From contig NZ_PYVZ01000002.1 of the NCBI RefSeq assembly GCF_003056405.1, positions 62,001 to 126,000 of the forward strand: a stretch of DNA of 64,000 nt. Reading direction: 5' to 3'. Within the stretch, counting starts at the first letter, position 1. The number at the start of each line of letters is the position of its first letter. Positions 18,749 through 26,874 of this stretch are shown here, one piece after another. Source of the stretch: Devosia indica (GTDB lineage: Bacteria > Pseudomonadota > Alphaproteobacteria > Rhizobiales > Devosiaceae). A program made the position numbers and the translations under genes. The notes under the pieces were generated by a model. That model did not search any database, was not told the DNA's origin, and saw only the letters and a program-made list of their open reading frames with translations.

Positions 18749-18762
18749 CTCATTCGAATGAG
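18749..18762. promoter_or_regulatory. PhnF-type operator adjacent to phnF start
   Basis: CTCATTCGAATGAG is a perfect 14-bp palindrome starting 9 bp upstream of the phnF start codon. It shares the CATTCGAATG core with 18831-18842 and 12267-12278. Probable autoregulatory PhnF site. Confidence 0.65.
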
Positions 18763-18781
18763 ATGGTTCTAGCGAGCCGAA

Positions 18782-18799
18782 GTGACATTGAAATGACGG
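18782..18799 (-). promoter_or_regulatory. PHO-box-like repeat upstream of phnF
   Basis: On the minus strand CCGTCAT-TTCA-ATGTCAC has 7+4+7 geometry with 6/7 and 5/7 matches to the PhoB consensus halves. It lies 42-59 bp upstream of phnF, between the two PhnF-type palindromes. Predicts phosphate-starvation activation of phnF-M. Confidence 0.5.
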
Positions 18800-18830
18800 T
18801 AGCGTTTTCCTGCGACAGTACAGCGTCGAC

Positions 18831-18842
18831 ACATTCGAATGT
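18831..18842. promoter_or_regulatory. PhnF-type operator in the divergent intergenic region
   Basis: ACATTCGAATGT, perfect 12-bp palindrome, centred 81 bp from the site next to phnF and just upstream of the plus-strand PHO-box-like repeat. Probably controls the divergent phnM-phnN transcript and may loop with the phnF-proximal site. Confidence 0.6.
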
Positions 18843-18851
18843 CATCGCCGG

Positions 18852-18869
18852 GTGTCGTTTGCCTGTCAC
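18852..18869 (+). promoter_or_regulatory. PHO-box-like repeat upstream of the plus-strand phnM
   Basis: GTGTCGT-TTGC-CTGTCAC: 7+4+7 geometry with 5/7 and 6/7 matches to the CTGTCAT halves. It ends 35 bp before the phnM ATG at 18905, which has AAGGAG upstream. Confidence 0.45.
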
Positions 18870-18904
18870 AGAGCCTGAGTAGGGGAAGAACCAAGGAGAC
18901 ACCC

Positions 18905-20053
18905 ATGACTGCCATCGGACTTGACCAGACCATTCTGACAAATGCCCGCATTGTGCTGGCCGATCAGGTGATGGAGGGGAGTGTCGAGATGGCGGGTGGG
19001 GTCATCACTGCTATCGGGTCGGGCAGTTCGCGCGGCGTTGACCTGGAAGGTGATTTCCTTATTCCAGGGCTGGTTGAGCTGCATACCGACCATCTTGAAA
19101 CCCATTATGCACCGCGCCCGAAAGTGCGGTGGCATCCGGTGGCGGCGGTGCAGGCGCATGATGCACAGATCGCGGCGTCGGGCATTACTACAGTGTTCGA
19201 TGCCATCCGGGTGGGTACAGATGAACACGCCGATATGGGCGCTGCGGAGCTGCAGGTTCTGGCTGATGCGGTGACGGCGGGTGTCCGGGCCGAGCGGCTG
19301 CGGGCAGACCATTTCATCCATCTGCGTTGCGAGGTCTCGGCGCCGGATTGCCTTGAGGCCTTCGAGGCGATCATGGATCATCCACTGGTCCGGCTTGCGT
19401 CCCTGATGGATCATGCGCCGGGGCAACGCCAGTTTGCCAATCCGGAGGCCTACAAGGCCTATTATCAGGGCAAGCTCAAGATGAGCGATGCGGAGCTGGC
19501 CGAGTTCATCGCGCGGCGCTCGCTGGAATCGATCACTTTTTCCGATCGTCATCGCAAGGCACTGGCAGAACTGAGCCACGCGCGCAGTATCGCGCTCGCC
19601 AGCCATGACGATGCGACCGAAGCGCATGTTGATGCAGCGCTGGAGTTGGGTATCCGCATTGCCGAGTTTCCGACCACGCTGGAAGCGGCTCGCGCGTCGC
19701 GCGATGCGGGGCTGGCCATTCTGATGGGCGGGCCCAATCTGGTGCGTGGTGGTTCGCATTCGGGCAACGTCTCGGCGCGGGCGCTTGCCGCAGCGGGTCT
19801 GCTCGATATTGTCTCATCCGACTACATTCCGTTCTCGATGCTGCAATCGGCGTTTTGTCTGGTCGACACGGTTGAGGGCATCAGCGTGCCCGAGGCGATC
19901 GGCCTGGTGACAAGACGTCCGGCCGAGGCCGCGGGTCTTGATGATCGCGGCGAGATTGCACTGGGCAAGCGGGCGGACCTGGTTCAGGTTCGGCTCGATG
20001 ACGGGGTGCCGATCGTGCGGACGGTGTGGCGTCAGGGCAGGCGGGTGCTATGA
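18905..20053 (+). CDS. phnM: ribose 1-phosphonate 5-triphosphate diphosphatase PhnM (canonical copy)
   Basis: Removes pyrophosphate from the phosphonate ribose triphosphate intermediate. The 382-residue protein closely follows E. coli PhnM: LIPGLVELHTDHLE, ASGITTVFDA, RLASLMDHAPGQRQF, YYQGKLKMSD, IALASHDDATEAHV, IAEFPTTLEAA, RGGSHSGNVSA and DIVSSDYIPFSML. The ATG at 18905 is preceded by AAGGAG; the upstream in-frame codons to 18839 lie in the regulatory region and are rejected. It overlaps phnN by 4 bp. A divergent paralogue lies at 12262-13461. Confidence 0.93.
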   Translation: MTAIGLDQTILTNARIVLADQVMEGSVEMAGGVITAIGSGSSRGVDLEGDFLIPGLVELHTDHLETHYAPRPKVRWHPVAAVQAHDAQIAASGITTVFDAIRVGTDEHADMGAAELQVLADAVTAGVRAERLRADHFIHLRCEVSAPDCLEAFEAIMDHPLVRLASLMDHAPGQRQFANPEAYKAYYQGKLKMSDAELAEFIARRSLESITFSDRHRKALAELSHARSIALASHDDATEAHVDAALELGIRIAEFPTTLEAARASRDAGLAILMGGPNLVRGGSHSGNVSARALAAAGLLDIVSSDYIPFSMLQSAFCLVDTVEGISVPEAIGLVTRRPAEAAGLDDRGEIALGKRADLVQVRLDDGVPIVRTVWRQGRRVL

Positions 20054-20601
20054 ACGGGGTCTTTGTTGCGGTTGTCGGCGCCAGCGGTGTTGGCAAGGAC
20101 AGTCTGATCAATTTCGCGCGCGACCATCTGGCCGATCAGGTCGCCGTGGTGCGCCGGGTGGTCACCCGGGTGGCCGACGATGGCAGCGAGGATCACGACA
20201 GCATGACGCCGGAGGCCTTCGCCGCCGCCGAACAGCGGGGTGAGTTTGCCCTGAGCTGGGAAGCGCATGGCCTGCAATACGGGCTGCCGATCACGCTTGA
20301 TGACGACCTGACCGCTGGTCGCGTGGTGATCGCCAACCTTTCACGCGCGGCCCTGCCACGGGTGCTGGCGCGCTACCCAGCGGCACTGGTGGTTGAGGTG
20401 ACGGCGGCGCCGGAGATCATCGCCCGCCGGCTTGCGGGACGCGGTCGCGAGGACAGCGAGGAGATCCGCCGCCGCATGGAGCGCGGCGCCGGATTCAGAC
20501 TGCCGCCCAGCACGGTGCAGATCGACAATTCGGGGGTGCTGGACGAGGCAGGAGAGCGCTTCGTGGCGCTGTTGCGCGATCTGCTCCGGCAGCCGGCTTG
20601 A
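20050..20601 (+). CDS. phnN: ribose 1,5-bisphosphate phosphokinase PhnN
   Basis: Phosphorylates ribose 1,5-bisphosphate to PRPP, closing the C-P lyase pathway. 183 residues with a guanylate-kinase-like P-loop GASGVGKDS at about residues 10-18, RRVVTRVADDGSEDH, FALSWEAHGLQYGLP and the LID-type RRLAGRGREDSEEI. The start ATG overlaps the phnM stop as ATGA. Confidence 0.92.
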   Translation: MNGVFVAVVGASGVGKDSLINFARDHLADQVAVVRRVVTRVADDGSEDHDSMTPEAFAAAEQRGEFALSWEAHGLQYGLPITLDDDLTAGRVVIANLSRAALPRVLARYPAALVVEVTAAPEIIARRLAGRGREDSEEIRRRMERGAGFRLPPSTVQIDNSGVLDEAGERFVALLRDLLRQPA

Positions 20602-20610
20602 GGACACGAA

Positions 20611-21225
20611 ATGAAGAAGCTGAGCGAAGCGCCCTTCGTCCATGAGACGGCAAGGGTAAGCCAGTCGACCTTGGGTCGATACACGGAAATAGGCGCGCAT
20701 TGCCATGTCGCCTATTCCACGATGGGTGACTATTCCTACTGTGTCGGGGGCACCCAGATCGCCTATTCCACGATCGGCAAGTTCTCCAATATCGCGGCGC
20801 ATGTTCGCATCTATGCCTCCATGCATCCCATGGAGCGCGCTTCCCTGCATCACTTCACCTATCGCTCGGCCCAGTATTTCGAAGGGGAGAGCGACGATGC
20901 CGCGTTCTTTGACTGGCGGTCGGGCAATGACATCCATATCGGCCACGATACCTGGATCGGGCATGGTGCGGTGATCATGCCGGGCGTGAAAATCGGCAAC
21001 GGCGCGATTGTCGGTGCCAATGCCGTGGTGACCAAGGATGTTGCGGACTTTGCCATCGCGGTCGGCGTGCCGGCGCGGACTATTCGTCAGCGCTTCAGTG
21101 ATGAGGTCGCCAGCCGGCTTGACGCGCTCAATTGGTGGGACTGGGACCACGAACAGTTGCATCGGGCTCTGCCGGATTTTCGCAATCTGGGTATCGAGGC
21201 CTTCCTCGAAAAATATGAAGGCTGA
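20611..21225 (+). CDS. phosphonate-locus hexapeptide-repeat acyltransferase
   Basis: 204 residues with left-handed beta-helix hexapeptide repeats (VSQSTLGRYTEIGAHCHV, YSTMGDYSYCVGGTQI, then IHIGHDTWIGHGAVIMPGV and IGNGAIVGANAVVTKDV). The family is regularly found beside C-P lyase genes and probably acetylates an aminophosphonate or another intermediate; the acceptor is not established by sequence. The middle holds a loop with HPMERASLHHFTYRSAQYF, typical of xenobiotic/chloramphenicol-type acetyltransferases, contributing the catalytic His. Likely co-transcribed with phnM-phnN (9-bp gap). Confidence 0.85.
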   Translation: MKKLSEAPFVHETARVSQSTLGRYTEIGAHCHVAYSTMGDYSYCVGGTQIAYSTIGKFSNIAAHVRIYASMHPMERASLHHFTYRSAQYFEGESDDAAFFDWRSGNDIHIGHDTWIGHGAVIMPGVKIGNGAIVGANAVVTKDVADFAIAVGVPARTIRQRFSDEVASRLDALNWWDWDHEQLHRALPDFRNLGIEAFLEKYEG

Positions 21226-21356
21226 ATTAGCCTCTCAATCTGCCCAAGGCAAAAAGCGGTCGGCGCAGTCCGTCTTGTGCCGCTGGCGGAGCAGTATTGC
21301 AGGCATGTTTCCTCGAAATTTCCTTTGAGAAACAGCGGTGTAACGCGTTCATCGAA

Positions 21357-21374
21357 CTGTCGTTCGACTGTCGT
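21357..21374 (+). promoter_or_regulatory. PHO-box repeat upstream of the second phnC
   Basis: CTGTCGT-TCGA-CTGTCGT is an exact 7-bp direct repeat at 11-bp periodicity, the best PHO box in the window (6/7 in each half). It lies 56 bp upstream of the phnC ATG at 21431 in a 205-bp gap, indicating a separate phosphate-starvation promoter for this transporter. No CATTCGAATG palindrome is found here. I saw nothing else interpretable between 21226 and 21356. Confidence 0.65.
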
Positions 21375-21430
21375 GCCGTTGTTACGGCGCCCCTCTAGGT
21401 CATTGAACGAAGACCAATGGGGGCGACGGC

Positions 21431-22255
21431 ATGCTAAAGATTTCAAACGTGACGCGACGATTTGGCGACAAGGTCGCCGTCGATGGCGTGACGCTGGAAA
21501 TCGCCAAGGGTCAGATGGTGGGCATCATCGGACGATCCGGGGCGGGCAAGTCGACCCTGTTGCGCATGATCAATCGGCTGACCGATGTCTCGGAAGGCAC
21601 GATAGCCTGCCAGGGACAGGCTGTGTCAGAGCTGCGCGGTCCGGCCCTGCGTAACTGGCAGCGCGACTGCGCGATGATTTTCCAGCAGTTCAATCTGGTG
21701 CCCCGACTTGATGTCATCACCAATGTGATGCTGGGACGGCTGAACCAGCGCAACACGCTGATGTGCATGCTCAACCTGTTTCCCCGCCAGGACATCTTGC
21801 GGGCTATCGAAATTCTTGAGCGGCTCGGCATAGAAGAACACGGTCCCAAGCGCGCCGAAGCGCTCTCCGGCGGCCAGCAGCAGCGTGTCGGTATCGCCCG
21901 CGCCTTGATGCAGGATCCACGGATCATTCTCGCGGACGAGCCGATCGCTTCGCTCGATCCGATGAACGCGCAAGTGGTGATGGACACATTGCGCCGCATC
22001 CACGACGAGGACGGGCGCCTGGTCATCTGCAACCTGCACACGCTCGATACGGCACGACGCTATTGCGACCGGGTCATTGGCATGCGGGCGGGACAAATCG
22101 TCTTTGACGGCCGCGCCGAGGAGCTGACCACCGCTGTCGCCCGCGAGATTTACGGCGCCGACGCGGATTTTTCCGAGGAAGCCACCTCTACCAGCATCGA
22201 GACGCTGAGCCGCCCACGGGACGCTGCGACCCGCAGGCCAGAACTCGTCGACTGA
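21431..22255 (+). CDS. phnC: phosphonate ABC transporter ATP-binding protein, second copy
   Basis: 274-residue PhnC. Walker [11 protein letters not shown]-loop [14 protein letters not shown], signature [17 protein letters not shown], Walker [14 protein letters not shown] and [12 protein letters not shown] are intact. It shares these blocks with the copy at 11380 but differs between them (for example [20 protein letters not shown] here). First gene of the second C-D-E-E transporter, preceded by a strong PHO box. Confidence 0.92.
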   Translation: MLKISNVTRRFGDKVAVDGVTLEIAKGQMVGIIGRSGAGKSTLLRMINRLTDVSEGTIACQGQAVSELRGPALRNWQRDCAMIFQQFNLVPRLDVITNVMLGRLNQRNTLMCMLNLFPRQDILRAIEILERLGIEEHGPKRAEALSGGQQQRVGIARALMQDPRIILADEPIASLDPMNAQVVMDTLRRIHDEDGRLVICNLHTLDTARRYCDRVIGMRAGQIVFDGRAEELTTAVAREIYGADADFSEEATSTSIETLSRPRDAATRRPELVD

Positions 22256-22265
22256 GCACAGAAAT

Positions 22266-22284
22266 CCCCGGCATCACGCCGGGG
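22266..22284 (+). promoter_or_regulatory. hairpin between phnC and phnD (second transporter)
   Basis: Perfect 7-bp stem CCCCGGC / GCCGGGG with an ATCAC loop, 10 bp after the phnC stop and 27 bp before the phnD start. No T-tract. With the hairpin at 23236 it brackets the phnD message, which could protect it from both ends. Confidence 0.6.
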
Positions 22285-22311
22285 CGGACCACCACCCCAC
22301 GGGAGACTGAA

Positions 22312-23214
22312 ATGAACAAGTTTGCTGCAGCGCTGCTGCTGACCTCGACGCTGGTCGCGCCGACCATGGCCCAGGAGATCACCGAATTCCGCATCGGTAT
22401 CCTTGGCGGCGAAAACGCCCAGGACCGCCTCACCTCCAATGAGTGCGTGCGCGCCTATGTCGAGGACCTCCTTGGTGTTGAAACCAAGATCTTCACCCCG
22501 GCCGATTATGACGGCGTGATCCAGGGCCTGCTGGGCGGCACCATCGACATGGCCTGGCTCGGTGCTTCCGCCTATGCCAAGACCTACCTGACCGACCCGG
22601 AAGCCGTGGACGTCGTGCTGGTCAAGACCAATCTCGACGGCTCGTTCGCCTATCATTCGATCGGTATCGCCCGCGCTGATAGCGGCATCACCTCGCTGGC
22701 CGATATGGAAGGCAAGGTTTTTGGCTTTGGCGATCCGAACTCGACCTCCGGCTACCTGATCCCTTCGGTTGAAATTCCGCAGGAAACTGGCGCCTCGATG
22801 GAAAATGGCGACTATTTCGGTGAAGTGCGCTTCACCGGTGGTCATGAGCAGACCATTGTTGCCGTCGCCAATGGCGATGTCGATGCTGGCGTGACCTGGG
22901 CCGACGGCCAGGGTGACTGGGCCGATGGCTACAATTCGGGCGCCCTGCGCAAGGCCGTGGACTCGGGCCTGGTCGACATGAACGACCTGGTCGAAATCTG
23001 GAAGTCCAAGCCGATCCCGGAAGGCCCGATCGTGCTGCGCCGCGCGCTGCCGGAAGACGTCAAGGCCCAGGTGGTCGAGTTCCTCTCGGGCCTGCATGCC
23101 CAGGACGAGCAGTGCGCCTACAACATGGCTGCCGGTGAGACCGCAGGCTTTGCTCCGATCACTCATGACGCCTACCAGACCATGATCGAGCTGCGCCAGA
23201 GCCAGGAAAACTAG
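22312..23214 (+). CDS. phnD: phosphonate ABC transporter periplasmic binding protein, second copy
   Basis: 300-residue PhnD family protein with Sec signal peptide MNKFAAALLLTSTLVAPTMA, cleaved before QEITEFRIGI. The family block FGFGDPNSTSGYLIPSVE and the GGHEQTIVAVANGDVDAGVTW block are present, as is a cysteine pair (NECVRAYVED and DEQCAYNMAA) that may form a disulfide. GGGAG precedes the start. Only moderate resemblance to the PhnD at 10426, so the two importers may serve different phosphonates or phosphite esters (inference). Confidence 0.92.
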   Translation: MNKFAAALLLTSTLVAPTMAQEITEFRIGILGGENAQDRLTSNECVRAYVEDLLGVETKIFTPADYDGVIQGLLGGTIDMAWLGASAYAKTYLTDPEAVDVVLVKTNLDGSFAYHSIGIARADSGITSLADMEGKVFGFGDPNSTSGYLIPSVEIPQETGASMENGDYFGEVRFTGGHEQTIVAVANGDVDAGVTWADGQGDWADGYNSGALRKAVDSGLVDMNDLVEIWKSKPIPEGPIVLRRALPEDVKAQVVEFLSGLHAQDEQCAYNMAAGETAGFAPITHDAYQTMIELRQSQEN

Positions 23215-23235
23215 GTCTGGCCGCGCCAGACCCGA

Positions 23236-23267
23236 GGGTCGGACGCCGAGTGCGCCCGACCCTTTTT
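23236..23267 (+). terminator. terminator-like hairpin between phnD and phnE (second transporter)
   Basis: Stem GGGTCGG / CCGACCC (7 bp), inner CGC/GCG pairing and a CGAGT loop, then TTTTT at 23263-23267. It lies 21 bp after the phnD stop and 23 bp before the phnE start. Looks like an intra-operon attenuator comparable to the one in the other phn transporter. Confidence 0.7.
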
Positions 23268-23290
23268 GTATCACCGGGAGCCCCGTGACC

Positions 23291-24163
23291 ATGTCGGATG
23301 TCGCCATCAGCGGTCCAACCGCCCCTCAGCCCCCCGACCTTCGCGCATCCTATTTGCGGGATCTGCAGCGCCGCAGGCTCTATTCAGGCCTTTTGCTGGC
23401 GCTGTTCGCATTGCTCTTCGTGTCCGGCTTCATGCTGGCGGACGATCGCAATGCAGGCGGCTTCTGGGACGGACTACCGAAGATATTCGATTTTCCCAGT
23501 GAGCTTGTGGCGGAGGCTGTCGAAAAGTCGGCCAATCTGCCCGCTCATTTTGTGCGCTATTTCCCATCGCTACTGGAAACCATCAACATTGCGGCTGCCT
23601 CCACCCTGGTGGGAGCAATTCTGGCCAGCGTGATCTCGATGCTGGCGACCCGCGGGCTGGCGCGCTGGCCTGCGTTGATCCCCGTGTTCCGCCGCGTCAT
23701 GGACATTATGCGGGCAGTGCCCGAAGTCGTGATCGCCCTGGTGCTGATCTTCGTGCTGGGTGGCGGGCCGGTGGCGGCAATGATCGCGATCGCCTTTCAT
23801 ACCACTGGCGCACTGGGCAAGCTGTTCTCCGAGGTCAATGAAAATGCCGATCTGCGGCCGGTCGAGGGACTGGCCTCGGTGGGGTCGACCTGGACGCAGC
23901 GCATGTGGTTTGCGGTGCTGCCGCAGGTGGCGCCGAACTATCTCAGCTATGGCCTGATGCGGTTTGAAATCAATATCCGCGCTTCTGCCATTCTCGGCTT
24001 TGTCGGCTCGGGAGGCATTGGCTATGACCTGCGCAATGCCATGAGCTGGGGCAAGGGGCGCTATGACGAGGTGGCCGCTATCTTCATTCTGCTGCTCACC
24101 ACGATCGTGATCGTGGATCAGCTTTCGAGCCATTACCGCAATCGGCTGGTACGAGGGGTATGA
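23291..24163 (+). CDS. phnE: phosphonate ABC transporter permease, second locus, first PhnE
   Basis: About 290 residues. N-terminal cytoplasmic region, one membrane span (LLLALFALLFVSGFMLA), then the PhnE core with LLETINIAAASTLVGAILASV, a FGSGGIG-type C-terminal block (ILGFVGSGGIGYD) and INIRASA. A GTG six bases upstream (23285) is an alternative start: GGGAG lies 4 nt before the GTG and 10 nt before the ATG. It overlaps the next permease by 4 bp. Confidence 0.9.
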   Translation: MSDVAISGPTAPQPPDLRASYLRDLQRRRLYSGLLLALFALLFVSGFMLADDRNAGGFWDGLPKIFDFPSELVAEAVEKSANLPAHFVRYFPSLLETINIAAASTLVGAILASVISMLATRGLARWPALIPVFRRVMDIMRAVPEVVIALVLIFVLGGGPVAAMIAIAFHTTGALGKLFSEVNENADLRPVEGLASVGSTWTQRMWFAVLPQVAPNYLSYGLMRFEINIRASAILGFVGSGGIGYDLRNAMSWGKGRYDEVAAIFILLLTTIVIVDQLSSHYRNRLVRGV

Positions 24164-25497
24164 CCATGGCGCTCTCGGCAACTGGATTGGACCTGCGCAG
24201 CGAGGCATCGGCGCTGTTCCGGCGCAAGCGCCTGATCAGTATCGGCCTGCCGGTGCTGGTGCTGGCCTATTTCGTCTATATCTTCTTCAGCTTCGATATT
24301 GCCGGCATCGCCGAACGGGCGCGACCGGACAATGCGCGCATCCTGCTTTCCGATACCTATAGTTTTAAAACGCACGTCACCCGCAATAACCGGTCCGGTG
24401 ACTTCACCGTGGCCATTGAGGGCGAAACCAAGGGGACATATGCAACGGGTGTGGCGCCCGACTGGGTGTCTCTCAATGGTGATGATGCCGATGTGCGGCT
24501 CGATGACGGCTCCTTGGTGCGGTTCCGCGGTGACATGGTCATTGTCGATCTACCCGATTTCGGCACGATCGAGTTGATTTCCGCTGGCGGCGATATCGAG
24601 TTGAATTTGCCGACGGACGAGGTCCCCGAATGGATCAGCGCCTCGGCGACGCGCGTGTCACTGACGCTGCCGGCGGGCCGCGTGCAGGTGACACGCTCCA
24701 AATCCGAGGTGTTCCGCTATGAAGGCGGATGGGAGCTGTTCTTCTTCACGCTGGACAGTCCATTTCATGGCCGCAGTTTTGCTGAACTGGCCTCTCTGGC
24801 AATGTCTCCTGAGGAAGTTGTACCCGGCAAACCCAATGTGGTCGCCATGGTGGAGGGCTTCTGGACCAATACCATGTGGCGCCATGGCGATGTGTTCTGG
24901 GCGCTGTGCGAGACCGTGCTGATGGCGTTTCTGGGGACGTTCGGCGCGGGCATGATCGCCTTGCCGATCGCATTTCTGGCGGCATCGAACTTTACCCCAG
25001 CGCGCCCCCTGCGCTTTGCCATGCGCCGCATTTTCGATTTTCTGCGCGGCGTTGACGGGCTGATCTGGACGATCATCCTGTCGCGCGCCTTTGGACCAGG
25101 TCCGATGACGGGGGCCTTGGCAATTCTGCTCACCGATACGGGCAGTTTCGGCAAGCTGTTTTCCGAGGCGTTGGAAAATGTCGATGACAAGCAGATCGAA
25201 GGTGTTCGTTCGACCGGCGCCAATGCCTTGCAGCGGCATCGCTTTGGGGTGATGCCGCAGATCGTCCCGGTGCTGATCAGCCAGCTGCTGTATTACTTCG
25301 AATCCAATACGCGTTCGGCTACCGTGATCGGCGCGATTGTCGGCGGTGGCATCGGCCTGTTGCTGACCCAGGCGATCAGTACGCAGAAGGACTGGGAAGA
25401 GGTCACCTATTACATCGTGCTGATCGTGCTCATGGTCATGGCCATGGACACGCTGTCGGGCTGGCTGCGCCGCGCCTTGATCAAGGGTGGACAGTGA
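24160..25497 (+). CDS. phnE: phosphonate ABC transporter permease PhnE with a large N-terminal insertion
   Basis: 445 residues, against about 260-300 for ordinary PhnE. An N-terminal membrane span (LISIGLPVLVLAYFVYIFF) is followed by about 200 residues with no membrane segment, rich in short beta strands (RILLSDTYSF, FTVAIEGETKG, GTIELISAGGDIELNLP), predicted periplasmic. The PhnE core then starts near residue 240 (FWALCETVLMAFLGTFGAG) with GVRSTGANALQRHRFGVMPQI and ESNTRSATVIGAIVGGGIG. The insertion may contact the binding protein. ATGA overlap with the preceding phnE. Confidence 0.88.
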   Translation: MTMALSATGLDLRSEASALFRRKRLISIGLPVLVLAYFVYIFFSFDIAGIAERARPDNARILLSDTYSFKTHVTRNNRSGDFTVAIEGETKGTYATGVAPDWVSLNGDDADVRLDDGSLVRFRGDMVIVDLPDFGTIELISAGGDIELNLPTDEVPEWISASATRVSLTLPAGRVQVTRSKSEVFRYEGGWELFFFTLDSPFHGRSFAELASLAMSPEEVVPGKPNVVAMVEGFWTNTMWRHGDVFWALCETVLMAFLGTFGAGMIALPIAFLAASNFTPARPLRFAMRRIFDFLRGVDGLIWTIILSRAFGPGPMTGALAILLTDTGSFGKLFSEALENVDDKQIEGVRSTGANALQRHRFGVMPQIVPVLISQLLYYFESNTRSATVIGAIVGGGIGLLLTQAISTQKDWEEVTYYIVLIVLMVMAMDTLSGWLRRALIKGGQ

Positions 25498-25530
25498 GGG
25501 CGGGAGAACCGTCGCAGAAGGGCGGTCGGG

Positions 25531-26001
25531 CTATTCCCAGTCATGCCCGAAGCGGGAAAGGCAGTCGGATAGGGCATCCTCCAGATCCTGGGGCGTGACC
25601 CCGTTTGCAGAGCGCGCCTGCTGCCAGTGCGCCTCTGCAAACCCAAGTCCGGCGGGCAGATCGGCGGTCGTGAGGATGGTGCCAGCCCGGTCGACGATGT
25701 TTCCGCTTTCGAGCAGGAAGGCCGCGAAGTTGAGGGTGTAGTTGATGCCCTTTTCGATGAGGTTGTGCCGCTCATCCTTGAGAGCATTGTCGCGATGATC
25801 CCGCAGCAGGATGTGGCATATGAGCGTGCGTTGATACTGATCGAAGTGACCGCGACCGCTTGAGTTCGGGTAGGGCCACGGTTGTTCGGCGGACGCAATC
25901 GGAGCCGACATCGCCAGCACAAGAAGCAGGGGAGCGGCCACGGGGTGGCGGCTGGCAGGGCGTGGACTTCGGGTGTTGGCGTGCGCCAGGGCCGGGTTCA
26001 T
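25531..26001 (-). CDS. hypothetical exported protein
   Basis: 156 residues, no family recognised. A probable signal sequence ends near APIASAEQPWPY (cleavage after about residue 38), preceded by a long basic N-region, so translation may start internally. The mature part has HFDQYQRTLICHILLRDHRDN and a C-terminal Cys (LSDCLSRF), which could form a disulfide. Its start overlaps the stop of the next upstream minus-strand gene by 4 bp, so it is the last gene of a minus-strand operon of exported and membrane proteins. Confidence 0.65.
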   Translation of the reverse strand: MNPALAHANTRSPRPASRHPVAAPLLLVLAMSAPIASAEQPWPYPNSSGRGHFDQYQRTLICHILLRDHRDNALKDERHNLIEKGINYTLNFAAFLLESGNIVDRAGTILTTADLPAGLGFAEAHWQQARSANGVTPQDLEDALSDCLSRFGHDWE

Positions 26002-26591
26002 GGCCAGGCCGGGGGCGGAAGGGTGTCAAGGCAGACCTCGGGCTGAAAGACGCCACGCGGCACCGGGTCCCGATCCGCATCGGGATCGTCCGTCAGGTCG
26101 CCCGCGCCATACCAGAGCGCCAGGCCAATTTCGGGCACCATGATATAGGCTGGTGCCGGTTCGCCGGACATGGGGGGCTCGAACCAGAAGGTGAAGTCTT
26201 CATCCAGCGCATAGAAACGCAAGGCACGCAGGACGTCGTGCGTGGCTTCGTCGTTGCTTGAAAGATCGATCAGTTCCTGAGGGCCGTCCGGTTTGGCGTC
26301 GGCACGTGTTGGGTCGGTCACGGGCAGCAGGGTCATGCCGCTATAGCCGTTCGAAACCGAGAAGGTGAACCAGTAGGTGCGTTGCGTGGTGGTCAGATAG
26401 AGGTAGAGGTTGGAGGCGATGGAAGCATAGTTCTGCGCGCGGGCAAAACCGAGCTCCAACCGGCCCTCTTCGGTGTCGAGACTGTAGAGGGCGCGTTCTG
26501 CGGGACATTCATCAGCCAAGAGGGCGACCGGAAAGAATGGCACAAGCACTATTGCGGTCGCGGTGGCCAGTCGGGTGAAAGCCTTGAGCAC
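25998..26591 (-). CDS. hypothetical exported protein
   Basis: 197 residues from a GTG at 26591, chosen because GGAG lies 7 nt upstream and the longer frame would overlap the neighbouring gene. A signal peptide (VLKAFTRLATATAIV then LVPFFPVALLA) precedes DECPAERALYSLDTEEG. The mature domain looks beta-rich, with FWFEPPMSGEPAPAYIMVPE and a second Cys near the end (EVCLDTLPPP), suggesting a periplasmic disulfide. No family recognised. Co-transcribed with its minus-strand neighbours. Confidence 0.65.
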   Translation of the reverse strand: MLKAFTRLATATAIVLVPFFPVALLADECPAERALYSLDTEEGRLELGFARAQNYASIASNLYLYLTTTQRTYWFTFSVSNGYSGMTLLPVTDPTRADAKPDGPQELIDLSSNDEATHDVLRALRFYALDEDFTFWFEPPMSGEPAPAYIMVPEIGLALWYGAGDLTDDPDADRDPVPRGVFQPEVCLDTLPPPAWP

Positions 26592-26608
26592 GGCGTGGCT
26601 CCAGCAGT

Positions 26609-26869
26609 TCAGATGATGAACGGGACGAGCAGGCTGAGGGCGAGCAAGGGCAGCGTCAGAAGCCCCAGCCGCCATCGCTGGGAGGCATACCGCGGTGCGG
26701 TAAAGCCATGCCGGAAGGCCTGCAATGTCGCCGAAGGTCCGGGCACAGTTTGGCCGCTGCGCGCAACGGCGTCGGCCCTGATGTCAAAGAGCCAGCGAAA
26801 GGCCCAAATAATCCAGATCAGAAACAGGATCGCCTGCGCACACAGAACCAGGAGAAGGTGGAGGGGCAT
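26609..26869 (-). CDS. small membrane protein of unknown function
   Basis: About 86 residues. Two predicted membrane segments bracket a basic cytoplasmic or periplasmic loop: LLLVLCAQAILFLIWIIWAF at the start and LGLLTLPLLALSLLVPFII at the end, with RADAVARSGQ and HGFTAPRYASQRWR between. A GTG at 26884 would add five residues and overlap the upstream gene by 10 bp. Neither start has a clear ribosome site, so coupling to the upstream gene is likely. Unknown family. Confidence 0.5.
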   Translation of the reverse strand: MPLHLLLVLCAQAILFLIWIIWAFRWLFDIRADAVARSGQTVPGPSATLQAFRHGFTAPRYASQRWRLGLLTLPLLALSLLVPFII

Positions 26870-26874
26870 GGCGG

